A DNA stretch of 64,000 nt, taken from contig NZ_QLUV01000006.1 in the NCBI RefSeq assembly GCF_003286075.1, positions 110,135-174,134 on the forward strand, written 5' to 3'. Origin of the DNA: Paracoccus endophyticus (GTDB lineage Bacteria > Pseudomonadota > Alphaproteobacteria > Rhodobacterales > Rhodobacteraceae). Under the pieces are notes generated by a model. The model worked only from the letters and a program-made list of their open reading frames with translations. It was not told the origin of the DNA and did not search any database. Positions 48,901 through 57,465 of the stretch are shown here, piece after piece; position 1 is the stretch's first letter; each line of letters opens with the position of its first letter. Both the position numbers and the translations under genes were made by a program.

Positions 48901-49391
48901 CCGGTCCCGCGGGCAGCCCGCAGCCGCCCGGCGACGGGCCGCTGCAGGCGGTGATCGACCGCGCCCGCGCCGACCGCCCGGCGTCCTGGGACCGCGCCTT
49001 GCCCGGTCCCACGGGCGAATCGAACCATCTGTCGGCCCTGCCCCGCGACCCGGTCCTGTGCCTTGGCCCCGGCTACGACACCGCCCGCGCGCAGGCCGCC
49101 GAACTGGCGCGGCTGGGCGGCGTGGGCGTGGCGCTGGACAGCCTGCCCGACCCTGCGGCCCTGGCGCGGGCGCAGGGGTTTTCGGGCGCGGTCTGGTGGG
49201 GCGATGCGGACCGGGGCCGCGCCTATGCCCGGGCGCTGGCCGCCCGCCCCGGCCCCATCCTGCCGCTGATCGGGGGCATCGACGCAGGCCACGCGGTCGC
49301 GGAACGCCACGTGTGCATCGACACCACCGCATCGGGCGGAAACGCCGCGCTGCTTGCGGGCGAGGCGCTGGGCGCCGACGCCGCGCGCTAG
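45954..49391 (+). CDS. putA: Bifunctional proline dehydrogenase / P5C dehydrogenase
   Basis: Oxidises proline to glutamate in two steps. Of 1145 residues, the FAD-dependent proline dehydrogenase barrel lies near 150-460 (RLVKGAYWDAEIKRAQ around 337, FATHNAHTVAAVL). The P5C dehydrogenase lies near 520-980, with ISPWNFPLAIFTGQVAAAL, the general-base segment AETGGLNAM, and the catalytic Cys in SAGQRCSALRCLYL near residue 790. A ~150-residue PutA-type C-terminal domain follows. The N-terminal ribbon-helix-helix domain of trifunctional PutA is absent, so control probably falls to PutR. ATG at 45954. Confidence 0.96.
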   Translation: MTYTVALSAIDAATLTPESPLLRDLIAQAALSPADRARIAASGASLVARIRADLHPGMMEVFLAEYGLSTDEGLALMTLAEALLRVPDAETSDALIADKIAPADWASHKGRSRSRVVNLSTRGLMLTGGVLDRRHAGLIRGAVRRLGQPVIRAAVTRAMREMGRQFVLGQTIEAAMHRARETPTATYSYDMLGEAALTQADAARYAAAYGRAIAAIARDCQPGAVRDNPGISVKLSALHPRYETAQAGRVMAELVPVLGDLARAAAAADMPLTIDAEESFRLTLSLEVIEAVLADPRLKGWDGFGIVVQAYGRRAGPVIDWLHDLAARTDRRLMVRLVKGAYWDAEIKRAQVLGLPDFPVFTRKISTDASYVGLARKLLGMTDRLYPQFATHNAHTVAAVLDMAAGQPFEFQRLHGMGENLHRIVQADHGTRLRIYAPVGAHRELLAYLVRRLLENGANSSFVNQIVDEAIPPATVAACPLTAVEALGQIENPALARGPALFAPVRENSAGVDLADRPTLAALTAARARHMTDRPAAAPILAAVVPDGPARPVPNPATGETVGTVADATPAHVAAAIDAARPWTAPVAQRAETLRRAADLYEQNAPEIMALLTREAGKTWADAVSELREAVDFLRHYAAEAAALRHPARGIFAAISPWNFPLAIFTGQVAAALAAGNAVLAKPAEQTPLIAHLATRLMLRAGIPAAALQLLPGDGATVGAALTADARVAGVVFTGGTDTAQAIRRSMADHLDPTAPLIAETGGLNAMVVDSTALPEQAVRDIVASGFQSAGQRCSALRCLYLQDDIAGPVLDMLAGAMRELSLGNPAAIETDVGPVIDADAVAAIRAHIDAARAEGRVILERPSPDPARFVAPTLIRVASIRDMGAEIFGPVVHVATFPADGLDRVIADVNATGYGLTFGLHSRIESRAERVADTVHAGNIYVNRNQIGAVVGSQPFGGEGLSGTGPKAGGPLYLHRFTAAPAGPAGSPQPPGDGPLQAVIDRARADRPASWDRALPGPTGESNHLSALPRDPVLCLGPGYDTARAQAAELARLGGVGVALDSLPDPAALARAQGFSGAVWWGDADRGRAYARALAARPGPILPLIGGIDAGHAVAERHVCIDTTASGGNAALLAGEALGADAAR

Positions 49392-49484
49392 CGGCCGCGC
49401 AAGGCACTGGCGTCCCCGCATGGCCGTCACACTTGCATCGCGGCCCGCCCCTTGCCACATCGGACGTGACCAACAGGGCGCGCC

Positions 49485-50702
49485 ATGCACAAGATCAATC
49501 TTCCCGAACGGCCCGGCTGGCGCGAGCGCGCCACCGAGGTCGGCTTTACCTTCGCCGACATGGGGGGCGAGCCCTACTGGGACGAGACCAGCGCCTATCG
49601 CCTGACCCTGCGCCAGATCGAGGACGACATCGAGGACCCCGCGACCGACCTGCACGCCATGTGCCGCGAGGCCGTGGCGGCGGCGGTCGTGTCCGAGGAA
49701 TGGATGGAGCGGCTGGCGATCCCCCGCCCCTACTGGGATTTTGTCGAGCGGTCCTGGGCGGCGGGCGAGCCCGAGCTTTATGGGCGCTTTGACCTGGCCT
49801 ATGACGGCAACGGCCCGGCCAGGCTGCTGGAATACAACGCCGACACGCCCACGTCCCTTTACGAATCCGCGTCGTTCCAGTGGCTGTGGTTCGAGGAAAG
49901 CCGCGACGCGGGCGTGCTGTCGCCCCGCACCGACCAGTTCAACCGCATCCACGAGGCGCTGGTCGAACGCTGGGCCGAGATCTGTGCGCCCGGCGAGGAC
50001 GTGCATTTCGCCGCCGACCGCGACAACCCCGAGGACTATGCCACCGTCGAGGCGATCGCCTGGGCTGCCCGAGAGGCGGGCCTTGGCGCCCATTTCACCG
50101 CGCTGTCGGGCATCGGCGTCACCGACCAGGGCCAGCTTGCCGACGACCAGGACCGCGTGATCGGCACGCTGTTCAAGCTGTACCCGTGGGAGGACATGCT
50201 GCGCGACGACTTCGCGCCGAACCTCCAGCCCTCGCAAACGCGGTTCATCGAGCCGCCGTGGAAGGCGGTGCTGTCCAACAAGGCGCTGCTGCCGCTGCTG
50301 TGGTCGATGTTTCCCGGTCACCCGAACCTTTTGCCCGCGTTCTTCGCGGCCGACATCCAGGCCGTGCGACGGGGCGAGCCGACCCCCTTTGCCGCGGCCA
50401 TCGCCGAGGCCGAGCCCGCCCTGGCGCGCGGCCATGTCACCAAGCCGATCTTCTCGCGCGAAGGGTCCGGCGTCGTCATCACCGAGGCCGGGCGCGAGAC
50501 CGACCGCGCCCCCGACGACAGCTATTCCCATCATCCGCAGGTCGTGCAGGCGCTGGCGCCCTTGCCGGTGTTCGACGGCTTCCACCCCGTCTTGGGCGCC
50601 TGGATCGTGGGCGAACGCTGCGCCGGGCTGGGCATCCGAGAAGATCGCGCGCGCATCACCCACAACCTCAGCCGCTTCAAGCCGCATTTCATCGAAGGGT
50701 AA
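49485..50702 (+). CDS. Glutathionylspermidine synthase-like ATP-grasp protein (YgiC family)
   Basis: 405 residues matching the GSP-synthetase C-terminal domain: YGRFDLAYDGNGPARLLEYNADTPTSLYES, then FIEPPWKAVLSNKALLPLLWSMFPGHPNLLPA and PIFSREGSGVVI. These are the ATP-grasp core. The amidase half of E. coli Gss is missing, as in YgiC/YjfC. The real amide-bond substrate is unknown. ATG at 49485. The YgiB-like lipoprotein gene starts 4 bases after its stop. Confidence 0.9.
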   Translation: MHKINLPERPGWRERATEVGFTFADMGGEPYWDETSAYRLTLRQIEDDIEDPATDLHAMCREAVAAAVVSEEWMERLAIPRPYWDFVERSWAAGEPELYGRFDLAYDGNGPARLLEYNADTPTSLYESASFQWLWFEESRDAGVLSPRTDQFNRIHEALVERWAEICAPGEDVHFAADRDNPEDYATVEAIAWAAREAGLGAHFTALSGIGVTDQGQLADDQDRVIGTLFKLYPWEDMLRDDFAPNLQPSQTRFIEPPWKAVLSNKALLPLLWSMFPGHPNLLPAFFAADIQAVRRGEPTPFAAAIAEAEPALARGHVTKPIFSREGSGVVITEAGRETDRAPDDSYSHHPQVVQALAPLPVFDGFHPVLGAWIVGERCAGLGIREDRARITHNLSRFKPHFIEG

Positions 50703-50705
50703 GCC

Positions 50706-51398
50706 ATGACCGACCTGTCGCCCCCTCCTCGCCGCAAGCGGTCGCGCCATGTCGCGCTGATGCTGGCGGGGGCTGCCGTCCTGACGCTGGCCGCCTGCGA
50801 GGATGACCAGACCGACGCGCAGGCGTTCCCGAACCTGGACGCCTGCCTTGCCGCCGCCAAGGAAGGCGGGCTGTGGTTCACCGCCGACGATTGCCGCACC
50901 CAGTTCGCCGAGGCGGAAAAGACCCACCTGGAAACCGCGCCGCGCTATGAATCGCGCGAGCTGTGCGAACAGGAACATGGCGCGGACGCCTGCGGGGCCG
51001 ATCCCGTGGCGCAGGCCGCCGCCGATCCCAACGCACCCGCCGACCCCAACGCGGCTGCGCAGCAGCAGCAGGGGGGCGGGTTCAGCTTCATGCCGCTGCT
51101 GGTGGGCTACATGATGGGTTCGATGCTCAGCCGCGGCGGCGGCGTGTTCAGCCAGCCGATGATCCGCACGCCCAACGGCTATTCCACGCCGAACGGCGGC
51201 CAGACGTTCGCCAGCAACACCGGCGCGGGCAAGGTGCCGGCGACCACGTTCAACCGCGCGCCCGCCACCATCGGGCAGCAGCCCATGACCCGCGCGCAGG
51301 TCGCGCAGCGCGGCGGATTCGGTGCGGGGGCCACGGCGCGCACCGCGACGGGCGGCACGCGCAGCGTCGGCGGCGCGGCGCGCAGCGTCGGCGGCTGA
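50706..51398 (+). CDS. DUF1190 (YgiB) family lipoprotein
   Basis: 230 residues with a lipobox (LTLAAC, lipidated Cys31) and the DUF1190 pattern: [44 protein letters not shown] hydrophobic [14 protein letters not shown] segment follows. The last ~90 residues are Gly/Ala/Thr-rich with repeated RSVGGAA. It directly follows the YgiC-like gene, an arrangement conserved from E. coli. Function unknown. Confidence 0.9.
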   Translation: MTDLSPPPRRKRSRHVALMLAGAAVLTLAACEDDQTDAQAFPNLDACLAAAKEGGLWFTADDCRTQFAEAEKTHLETAPRYESRELCEQEHGADACGADPVAQAAADPNAPADPNAAAQQQQGGGFSFMPLLVGYMMGSMLSRGGGVFSQPMIRTPNGYSTPNGGQTFASNTGAGKVPATTFNRAPATIGQQPMTRAQVAQRGGFGAGATARTATGGTRSVGGAARSVGG

Positions 51399-51553
51399 CG
51401 GGCGGCGCGGCTGCGCCACACGACCGGCCAGCGCACCCCCCCGGGGCTGGCGGGCAAGGCAGCGCGCCCGTCCTATGGGTGAGAAGGCTTCGGCCTCGCT
51501 TGCGGCGGCCTCGCGGGCGTCGCAGGGTGCGCGCAGCATACGAAAGACACGTC

Positions 51554-52195
51554 ATGACCCCTGACCATCAGTCGGCGCAGCTTCGCGCGCTGTGCGCCGG
51601 CATCCCCGTGATCCCGGTGATCGTCCTGTCCGATCCCGCCCTGGCCGAGCCGCTGGCCCGTGCCCTGGTCGCCGGCGGGCTGCCGATGCTGGAGGTGACG
51701 CTGCGCACCCCGGCCGCGCTGGAGGTGATCCGCATCATGGCGCAGGTGCCCGGCGCGGTCGTCGGCGCGGGCACGGTGCTGACGCCCACCGATGTCTATC
51801 GCGCCCGCCAGGCGGGGGCGCGCTTTGCGGTGTCGCCGGGCCTGACCGACGGGCTGGCCGAAAGCGCGGCCGACGCCGCCCTGCCCCTGCTGCCCGGCGC
51901 CGCAACGGCGACCGAGGCGATGCAGGCCGCCGACCGCGGCTATACGATGCTCAAGTTCTTTCCCGCCGAGGCCGCGGGCGGGGTGGCGATGCTGACATCG
52001 CTGGGCGGGCCGCTGCCGGCGCTGACGTTCTGTCCGACGGGCGGGATCACCGCCGACAAGGCCCCGGCCTATCTGGCGCTGCCCAACGTCGCCTGCGTCG
52101 GCGGCACCTGGCTTGCGCCAGAGCCGCTGATGGCCGCAGGTGACTGGGCCGCCATCGAGGCGCGCGCCCGCGCCGCCGCCGCGCTGGCCCGCTGA
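51554..52195 (+). CDS. eda: KDPG/KHG aldolase (Entner-Doudoroff)
   Basis: Cleaves 2-keto-3-deoxy-6-phosphogluconate to pyruvate and glyceraldehyde-3-phosphate. The 213-residue class I aldolase shows [28 protein letters not shown], and the Schiff-base lysine in [12 protein letters not shown], followed by [19 protein letters not shown] at 51554. The frame is open upstream through the preceding gene but not coding there. edd is not in the window. Confidence 0.95.
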   Translation: MTPDHQSAQLRALCAGIPVIPVIVLSDPALAEPLARALVAGGLPMLEVTLRTPAALEVIRIMAQVPGAVVGAGTVLTPTDVYRARQAGARFAVSPGLTDGLAESAADAALPLLPGAATATEAMQAADRGYTMLKFFPAEAAGGVAMLTSLGGPLPALTFCPTGGITADKAPAYLALPNVACVGGTWLAPEPLMAAGDWAAIEARARAAAALAR

Positions 52196-52230
52196 CGACG
52201 CCACCCCCTTTACAGACCGGACAGGCCCCC

Positions 52231-53454
52231 ATGACCGAGGTTGCAGACACGTTCGCCAGCCGCCGCCAAAGCTGGCGCAACGCCTGGGTGCTTATCGCCG
52301 CGCAGGCGATCCTGGGGTCGCAGATGTCGATGATCTTCATTGTCGGCGGCCTGGCGGGCGCGATGCTGGCGCCGAACCGCTGCCTGGCGACGCTGCCGGT
52401 GTCGATGGTGATGCTGGGCTCGGCCGTCTCGGCGCGGCTGCTGTCCGGCTTCATGGCGCGGCACGGGCGGCAGGCGGGGTTCACGCTGGCCTGCATGATC
52501 GCCGCGGCGGGCGCGATGATGGCCTATGCCGGCCTGCGGGCGGGCAGCTTTGCGCTGTTCACCGCCGGAACGACGCTGTGCGGCGTCTACATGTCGGCGC
52601 AGGGGTTCTATCGGTTCGCGGCGACCGACACGGCGCCGGTCGGCCTGCACCCCAGGCTGATCAGCATGGTGCAGGCGGGGGGCCTCGTGTCGGCGCTGCT
52701 GGGGCCGGGGCTGGTCACCCTGACGGCGGACCGCACGGCCATTCCGTTCGCCCTGACCTTTGCGGTGATCGCCGGGCTGAACCTGCTGGGACCCCTGCTG
52801 TTTGCCGGGCTGGATATCCCCCATCTGCAACGCGAACAGGGCCGGGCGGCGGGGGGGCGCAGCGTGGGCCAGATGCTGCGCGACCCGCGCATCGCGGTGG
52901 CGATGATCTGCGCCATGGTCAGCTATGCGCTGATGAACCTTGTGATGACCTCGACCCCGCTGGCGATGGTGGGGTGCGGGTTTGCCACGGCCGACGCCTC
53001 GCAGGTGGTGTCGGCGCATGTGCTGGCGATGTTCGTGCCGTCGTTCTTCACCGGACACCTGATCGCCCGCCTTGGCGCGCCGCGGATCGTCGCGCTGGGG
53101 CTGACGATCCTGGCGCTGTCGGGCGCGGTGGCGCTGACCGGGGTTCAGATCGAGCAGTTCTTCGCCGCGCTGGTGCTGCTGGGGATCGGCTGGAACTTTG
53201 GCTTCATCGGGGCGACCGCGATGCTGACGGCCGCCCACTCGGTCGAGGAACGGGGCCGCATCCAAGGGGTGAACGACGCCGTAGTGTTCGGCGGGGTGTT
53301 TCTGGCGTCGCTGTCGTCGGGCGGGCTGATGGGCTGCACGGGCGGATCGGCGCAGGCGGGCTGGTCGGCGGTCAACATGGCGATGCTGCCGTTCCTGGTG
53401 CTGGCCGGGGGCGCGCTGATCTGGCTGACCCTGCGCCCGCGCGACACGCGCTAG
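52231..53454 (+). CDS. MFS transporter
   Basis: 407 residues with about 12 membrane segments. The MFS pattern is visible in VSMVMLGSAVSARLLSGFMARHGRQAGF (loop 2-3) and GFIGATAMLTAAHSVEERGRIQGVNDAVVFGGVF. Substrate unknown. ATG at 52231, 36 bases after eda. Its TAG stop overlaps the TAG stop of convergent xseA (shared CTAG). Confidence 0.9.
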   Translation: MTEVADTFASRRQSWRNAWVLIAAQAILGSQMSMIFIVGGLAGAMLAPNRCLATLPVSMVMLGSAVSARLLSGFMARHGRQAGFTLACMIAAAGAMMAYAGLRAGSFALFTAGTTLCGVYMSAQGFYRFAATDTAPVGLHPRLISMVQAGGLVSALLGPGLVTLTADRTAIPFALTFAVIAGLNLLGPLLFAGLDIPHLQREQGRAAGGRSVGQMLRDPRIAVAMICAMVSYALMNLVMTSTPLAMVGCGFATADASQVVSAHVLAMFVPSFFTGHLIARLGAPRIVALGLTILALSGAVALTGVQIEQFFAALVLLGIGWNFGFIGATAMLTAAHSVEERGRIQGVNDAVVFGGVFLASLSSGGLMGCTGGSAQAGWSAVNMAMLPFLVLAGGALIWLTLRPRDTR

Positions 53455-55337
53455 AACAGCGATCCCTGATCGGGCGGCCCGCCGTTGCCGGGCGCCCCGC
53501 GGGGCCGTCGGGCGCGGGGCCGCGGGGTCGCGGCGGCAGGCCCGGCCCCGTCCTGCGGGACGGCGGCGGGTGGCTGGGCGGTGGTCTGCGCCGTGGCGGG
53601 CATCGCCTGCGGGGCGGGGTCGGCGGCCTTGCGGCCTGCCCTGACGCGCGGGGCCGCCTGACGCGGGACGGGCGCCGGCTGTGCGTCGCCGCCGTCGCCG
53701 TCGCCCAAGGGGCCGACCGGCAGGCGCCCGTCGTGGAATTCCAGGTCCAGCCGGGGGGCGGCGGCGGCGGTCGCGACCGATGTGACCAGCCCGTGCGGGC
53801 CGCGCACGATGGCAAACCCGCGGCGCAGCGTTTCCATGTGGCCCAGCGTCTGGCGCAGCCGGTCCAGCGCGGCCAGCGCCTCGGCCCGGTCGGCGGTCAG
53901 CCGCGGTCCCTGCGCGGCCAGCCGCCGCGTCAGCCCCTCCAGCGCCGCCCGGCCCTGCGCGGTCGTGCGCTGCGCATCGGCCAGCGTGCGCGTCCGTGCG
54001 CCGACCAGCCGCGCGGCCAGTCCGTTCAGCCGCTCGGCCTGGCGGGCCGCGCCCCGCCGCGCCGCCGGGTCCAGCCCGCGTCCCGCCGCGTCCAGCGCCC
54101 GCCGCGCATCGCCCGCAGCCCGTGCCAGCCAGCGGGCGTTCAGCACGGGCAGCGCCGCGCGCCGCCGGTCGCGGTCGCGGTCCTGCGCCTTGGTCAGCCC
54201 CAGCGCCGCCCGGTCGAACGCCTCGCGCCGCGCCCGCATGAAGCTGCGAAGCGAGGCGCGGGGAATCCCCAGCCCCTCGACGCCGCGGCGGCGGTCGCGC
54301 AGAAAGCCGCGCAGCGCGGGGTCCAGCCGTGCCCCGATCAGGTCCAGCCGCTGCCGCGCCGCGCCGGTCAGCGCCTGCGGCCGTCCCAGCCCGCGGCCCA
54401 GATCCGACAGCCGCTGCGCGGGCCGGTCCAGTCGCCCCTGCACGGCGCGGATCAGCCGCCCCTGCGTGTCGGCCAGCCGCCCGGCCAGGTCGGCCCGCAC
54501 CGGCACCGCCATTTCCGCCGCCGCCGTCGGCGTCGGCGCGCGCAGGTCGGCGGCATGATCGATCAGCGTGGTGTCGGTTTCGTGCCCCACGGCCGAGATC
54601 AGCGGGATGGTGCCCGCGGCCACGGCGCGGATCACCGCCTCGTCGTTGAAGCCCCACAGATCCTCGACCGAACCGCCGCCGCGCGCCACGATGATCAGGT
54701 CGGGGCGCGGGACCGGCCCGCCGGGGGCCAGCGCGTTCAGCCGCGTGATCGCGTCCGCCACCTGCGGCGCGCAGGCGGCCCCCTGCACGGCCACCGGCCA
54801 GATCAGCACGCGCGACGGGAAACGGTCGCGCAGCCGGTGCAGGATGTCGCGGATCACCGCCCCGCTGGGCGAGGTCACGACCGCGATCACGCCGGGCAGA
54901 TAGGGGATCGGCCGCTTGCGGGCGGGGTCGAACAGCCCCTCGGCCGCCAGCGCCCGGCGGCGGGTTTCCAGCATCGCCATCAGCGCGCCAAGGCCGGCGG
55001 GCTCGACGTCCTCGACCAGCAGCTGGTACTTGGACTGGCCGGGGAACGTGGTCAGGCGGCCGGTGACGACGATCTCCATCCCCTCCTCGGGGCGGTGCGA
55101 CAGCCGGCCGGCCTGGGCCTTCCAGCACACGCTGGCAATGCAGGCGTTGTCGTCCTTGAGATCGAAGTAGAGATGCCCCGAGGACGGCCGGGACACGCGC
55201 CCCACCTCGCCCCGGACGCGGACGCGGCCGAACTCGCCCTCGATCACGCGCTTCACCGCGCCCGAGATTTCGGACACGGTCAGCGCCGGCGCGTTTCCGG
55301 TGGCGGCGGGCGCGCCGCTGTCCTCGAACAGATCCAT
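53451..55337 (-). CDS. xseA: Exodeoxyribonuclease VII large subunit
   Basis: Catalytic subunit of ExoVII, which degrades single-stranded DNA. The N-terminal OB fold (LTVSEISGAVKRVIEGEFGRVRVRGEVGRVSRPSSGHLYFDLKD) is followed by the catalytic domain (GVIAVVTSPSGAVIRDILHR, IIVARGGGSVEDLWGFNDE, SAVGHETDTTLIDHAADLRAPTPTAAAE) and a long Arg/Ala coiled-coil. The 628 residues exceed the usual ~450-530 because of a ~100-residue Pro/Ala/Arg-rich tail. ATG at 55337; the open frame runs further upstream without family similarity. xseB is not in the window. Confidence 0.94.
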   Translation of the reverse strand: MDLFEDSGAPAATGNAPALTVSEISGAVKRVIEGEFGRVRVRGEVGRVSRPSSGHLYFDLKDDNACIASVCWKAQAGRLSHRPEEGMEIVVTGRLTTFPGQSKYQLLVEDVEPAGLGALMAMLETRRRALAAEGLFDPARKRPIPYLPGVIAVVTSPSGAVIRDILHRLRDRFPSRVLIWPVAVQGAACAPQVADAITRLNALAPGGPVPRPDLIIVARGGGSVEDLWGFNDEAVIRAVAAGTIPLISAVGHETDTTLIDHAADLRAPTPTAAAEMAVPVRADLAGRLADTQGRLIRAVQGRLDRPAQRLSDLGRGLGRPQALTGAARQRLDLIGARLDPALRGFLRDRRRGVEGLGIPRASLRSFMRARREAFDRAALGLTKAQDRDRDRRRAALPVLNARWLARAAGDARRALDAAGRGLDPAARRGAARQAERLNGLAARLVGARTRTLADAQRTTAQGRAALEGLTRRLAAQGPRLTADRAEALAALDRLRQTLGHMETLRRGFAIVRGPHGLVTSVATAAAAPRLDLEFHDGRLPVGPLGDGDGGDAQPAPVPRQAAPRVRAGRKAADPAPQAMPATAQTTAQPPAAVPQDGAGPAAATPRPRARRPRGAPGNGGPPDQGSLF

Positions 55338-55418
55338 GCGCCCAGATGTGGCGCAGCCGCCCGCCCGGCGCAAGCGAGCGACATTGATTGCGCGGGCGCG
55401 ACCCCCCAGATTGGACCC

Positions 55419-56105
55419 ATGATCAAGCTGACCCCGATCCTGCTGATCGTCCTTTACGCGCTGGCGATGTGGGCGTTCTCGGCCTGGCGCCTGCGGGCCG
55501 AGCTGAACGCGCGGTCCACGCCCCTGACCGACCCGCGGCTGGCGGCGGCGCTGGACCGGCTGGGCGCGGCGATGGGGCTGGGCCGCATCCGCGCCCATGT
55601 CTACGAGATCGCGCCCGTGAACGGGCTTGCCGCGCCGGACGGGCGGGTGTTCCTGACGCGCGGCTTTCTGGACCAGCTGGACGCCGGGCGCGTGACCGAG
55701 CCCGAGCTGGCGTCGGTCATCGCGCATGAGCTGGGGCACGTCGCGCATGGCCACACCCGTCGCCGGATGCTGGATTTCGCCGGGCAGAACGTGGTGCGGG
55801 CGGTGCTGGTGGGGGTTTTCGGCCGCATGATTCCGCTTGTCGGCCCCTGGCTCGGGTCGCTGATCGCCACCGCGCTGGCCGCCCGTCTGTCGCGCGAGGA
55901 CGAGTATCAGGCCGACGCCTTTGCCGCCGCGCTGATGATCAAGGCAGGCTTCGGCACAGGTCCGCAAAAGGCGCTGCTGGGCCGGCTGGACGCGATGACG
56001 GGCGCGGGCGGATCGCCGGGGCTGGCCTGGGCGCGCTCGCACCCGCCGGCGGACCGCCGCATCGCCGCGATCGAGGCGCTGGAGGCGCGCTGGCAGGTCC
56101 GCTGA
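55419..56105 (+). CDS. M48 family metallopeptidase
   Basis: 228 residues. An N-terminal membrane segment (ILLIVLYALAMWAFSAW) precedes an M48 protease domain with NGLAAPDGRVFLTRGFLDQL and the zinc motif HELGH (VIAHELGHVAHGHTRRR). A third-ligand glutamate is in SREDEYQADAFAAALM. Likely an intact HtpX-like or Oma1-like protease at the membrane. ATG at 55419. Divergent from xseA. Confidence 0.93.
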   Translation: MIKLTPILLIVLYALAMWAFSAWRLRAELNARSTPLTDPRLAAALDRLGAAMGLGRIRAHVYEIAPVNGLAAPDGRVFLTRGFLDQLDAGRVTEPELASVIAHELGHVAHGHTRRRMLDFAGQNVVRAVLVGVFGRMIPLVGPWLGSLIATALAARLSREDEYQADAFAAALMIKAGFGTGPQKALLGRLDAMTGAGGSPGLAWARSHPPADRRIAAIEALEARWQVR

Positions 56106-56232
56106 ACGGCTCAGACGCGGGCCACTGACGCGGGGGATTCGCGCTGACCGCCTGCCGTGCAAGGGGCAGCGCCGCGCCTTTCCCCGGCCGACCGGGGCCG
56201 CTATGCTGCGGCTGCATTGCACGGGCAGGCCG

Positions 56233-57465
56233 ATGACCCGACCTTTTCGCCGCCGGGTTCTTTACATCCCCGGATACGACCCCATTCCGCCCCGGCGCTA
56301 TCGCGAGCTTTACCGGCGCGAGGGGGCGGCGCAGGCGGCGATCTCCGGCTATCGGCTGGATCTGGTCCCGCGCCGCGACGCCGCGGGCTTTGGCTGGGGC
56401 GTGCGGGCGCAGTTTCCCGAAGGCTCCGCCGAAACCGATGTCGAGGTGCTGGTCTGGGCCGATGTCGTGCAGGGGTCGATGGGACAGACGGTCGCCGCGA
56501 CCTATGGCCAGCTTGTACGGACCGCATGGACCTATGCCGCGTCGGGCGCGCTGTGGCGGCTGATGCGCCTGCGCCGCGGACCTGCGCTGGCAGCCCTCTA
56601 TCCCGTTGTGGTGCTGGTGGGGCAGTTGGCGGCCGCACTGGCCGCGGGCGTCCTTGCAGGGTGGCTGGGCGCGCGCGTGCTGGACGGCGTGGGCCTGCCG
56701 GCGCTGGCCGCGACGCTGGCCGGGCTGGCGCTGGGCGCGGGCGTCGTCATGGCCGGGCTGACGCTGTTCCGGCGTCTCGACGGTCGGCTGTTCGCCCATT
56801 ACCTGATGCATGATTTCGCGTTTACGGCGCAGGACGGCGGGGCCTATCCGCCCCAGCTTGCGGCCCGGATCACGCTGTTTGCGAACCGGATCGGGGCGGC
56901 GCTGGCCGAGGACTGGGACGAGGTGCTGGTCGTCGGCCATTCGTCGGGCGCCTATCTGGCGGTGTCTGCGCTGGCAGAGCTGATCGGTTCGGGCCGGGCG
57001 CGCGCGGACGGGCGGCTGGCGCTGCTGACGCTGGGCCAGGTCGTGCCGATGGCATCGTTCCTGCCGCGTGCCGGGCGGCTGCGGTCCGACCTGCGCTCTC
57101 TGTCGGCGCGCCCTGAACTGGACTGGGTGGACGTGTCCGCGCCGGGCGATCCGTGCTGCTTTGGCCTGTGCGATCCGGTCGCCGTCTCGGGCGTCGCGCC
57201 CCCCGACCGCCGCCATCCGCTGGTGCTGTCGGCGGCGTTTCGCCAGACCCTGTCGCCCGCCCGCCAGCGCGCCCTGCGCGGCCGCTGGTTCCGGCTGCAT
57301 TTCCAGTACCTGTGCGCCTTTGACCGGCCCGGGGCGTATGATTACTTCGCCATCACCGCCGGGCCGCGTCGGCTGGGCGCGCGCTTCGCCGGCCGCGGCC
57401 ATTCGCCCGGACGCATCACCCGCGCGGTCAACGACTGGCCCGGCCGGCTGCGGGGCGCGCCGTGA
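56233..57465 (+). CDS. Alpha/beta-hydrolase-like membrane protein
   Basis: 410 residues. The start MTRPFRRRVLYIPGYDPIPPRRYRELYRRE resembles an alpha/beta-hydrolase beta-strand with oxyanion loop. Two or three membrane segments lie at about 120-180. VLVVGHSSGAYLAVSALAEL contains a GxSxG elbow with candidate nucleophile S237. Conserved in related bacteria as a hypothetical protein; substrate unknown. ATG at 56233. The P450 start (GTG) overlaps its stop (GTGA), so the two are translationally coupled. Confidence 0.75.
   Translation: MTRPFRRRVLYIPGYDPIPPRRYRELYRREGAAQAAISGYRLDLVPRRDAAGFGWGVRAQFPEGSAETDVEVLVWADVVQGSMGQTVAATYGQLVRTAWTYAASGALWRLMRLRRGPALAALYPVVVLVGQLAAALAAGVLAGWLGARVLDGVGLPALAATLAGLALGAGVVMAGLTLFRRLDGRLFAHYLMHDFAFTAQDGGAYPPQLAARITLFANRIGAALAEDWDEVLVVGHSSGAYLAVSALAELIGSGRARADGRLALLTLGQVVPMASFLPRAGRLRSDLRSLSARPELDWVDVSAPGDPCCFGLCDPVAVSGVAPPDRRHPLVLSAAFRQTLSPARQRALRGRWFRLHFQYLCAFDRPGAYDYFAITAGPRRLGARFAGRGHSPGRITRAVNDWPGRLRGAP

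Noticed and set aside
45378..51539. A single 2053-codon open frame on the minus strand
   Set aside because: Only its last 167 codons (putR) look like a protein. The rest is antisense to putA, the YgiC-like gene and the DUF1190 gene and reads as Arg/Gly/His-rich shadow sequence, a known effect of very high GC.
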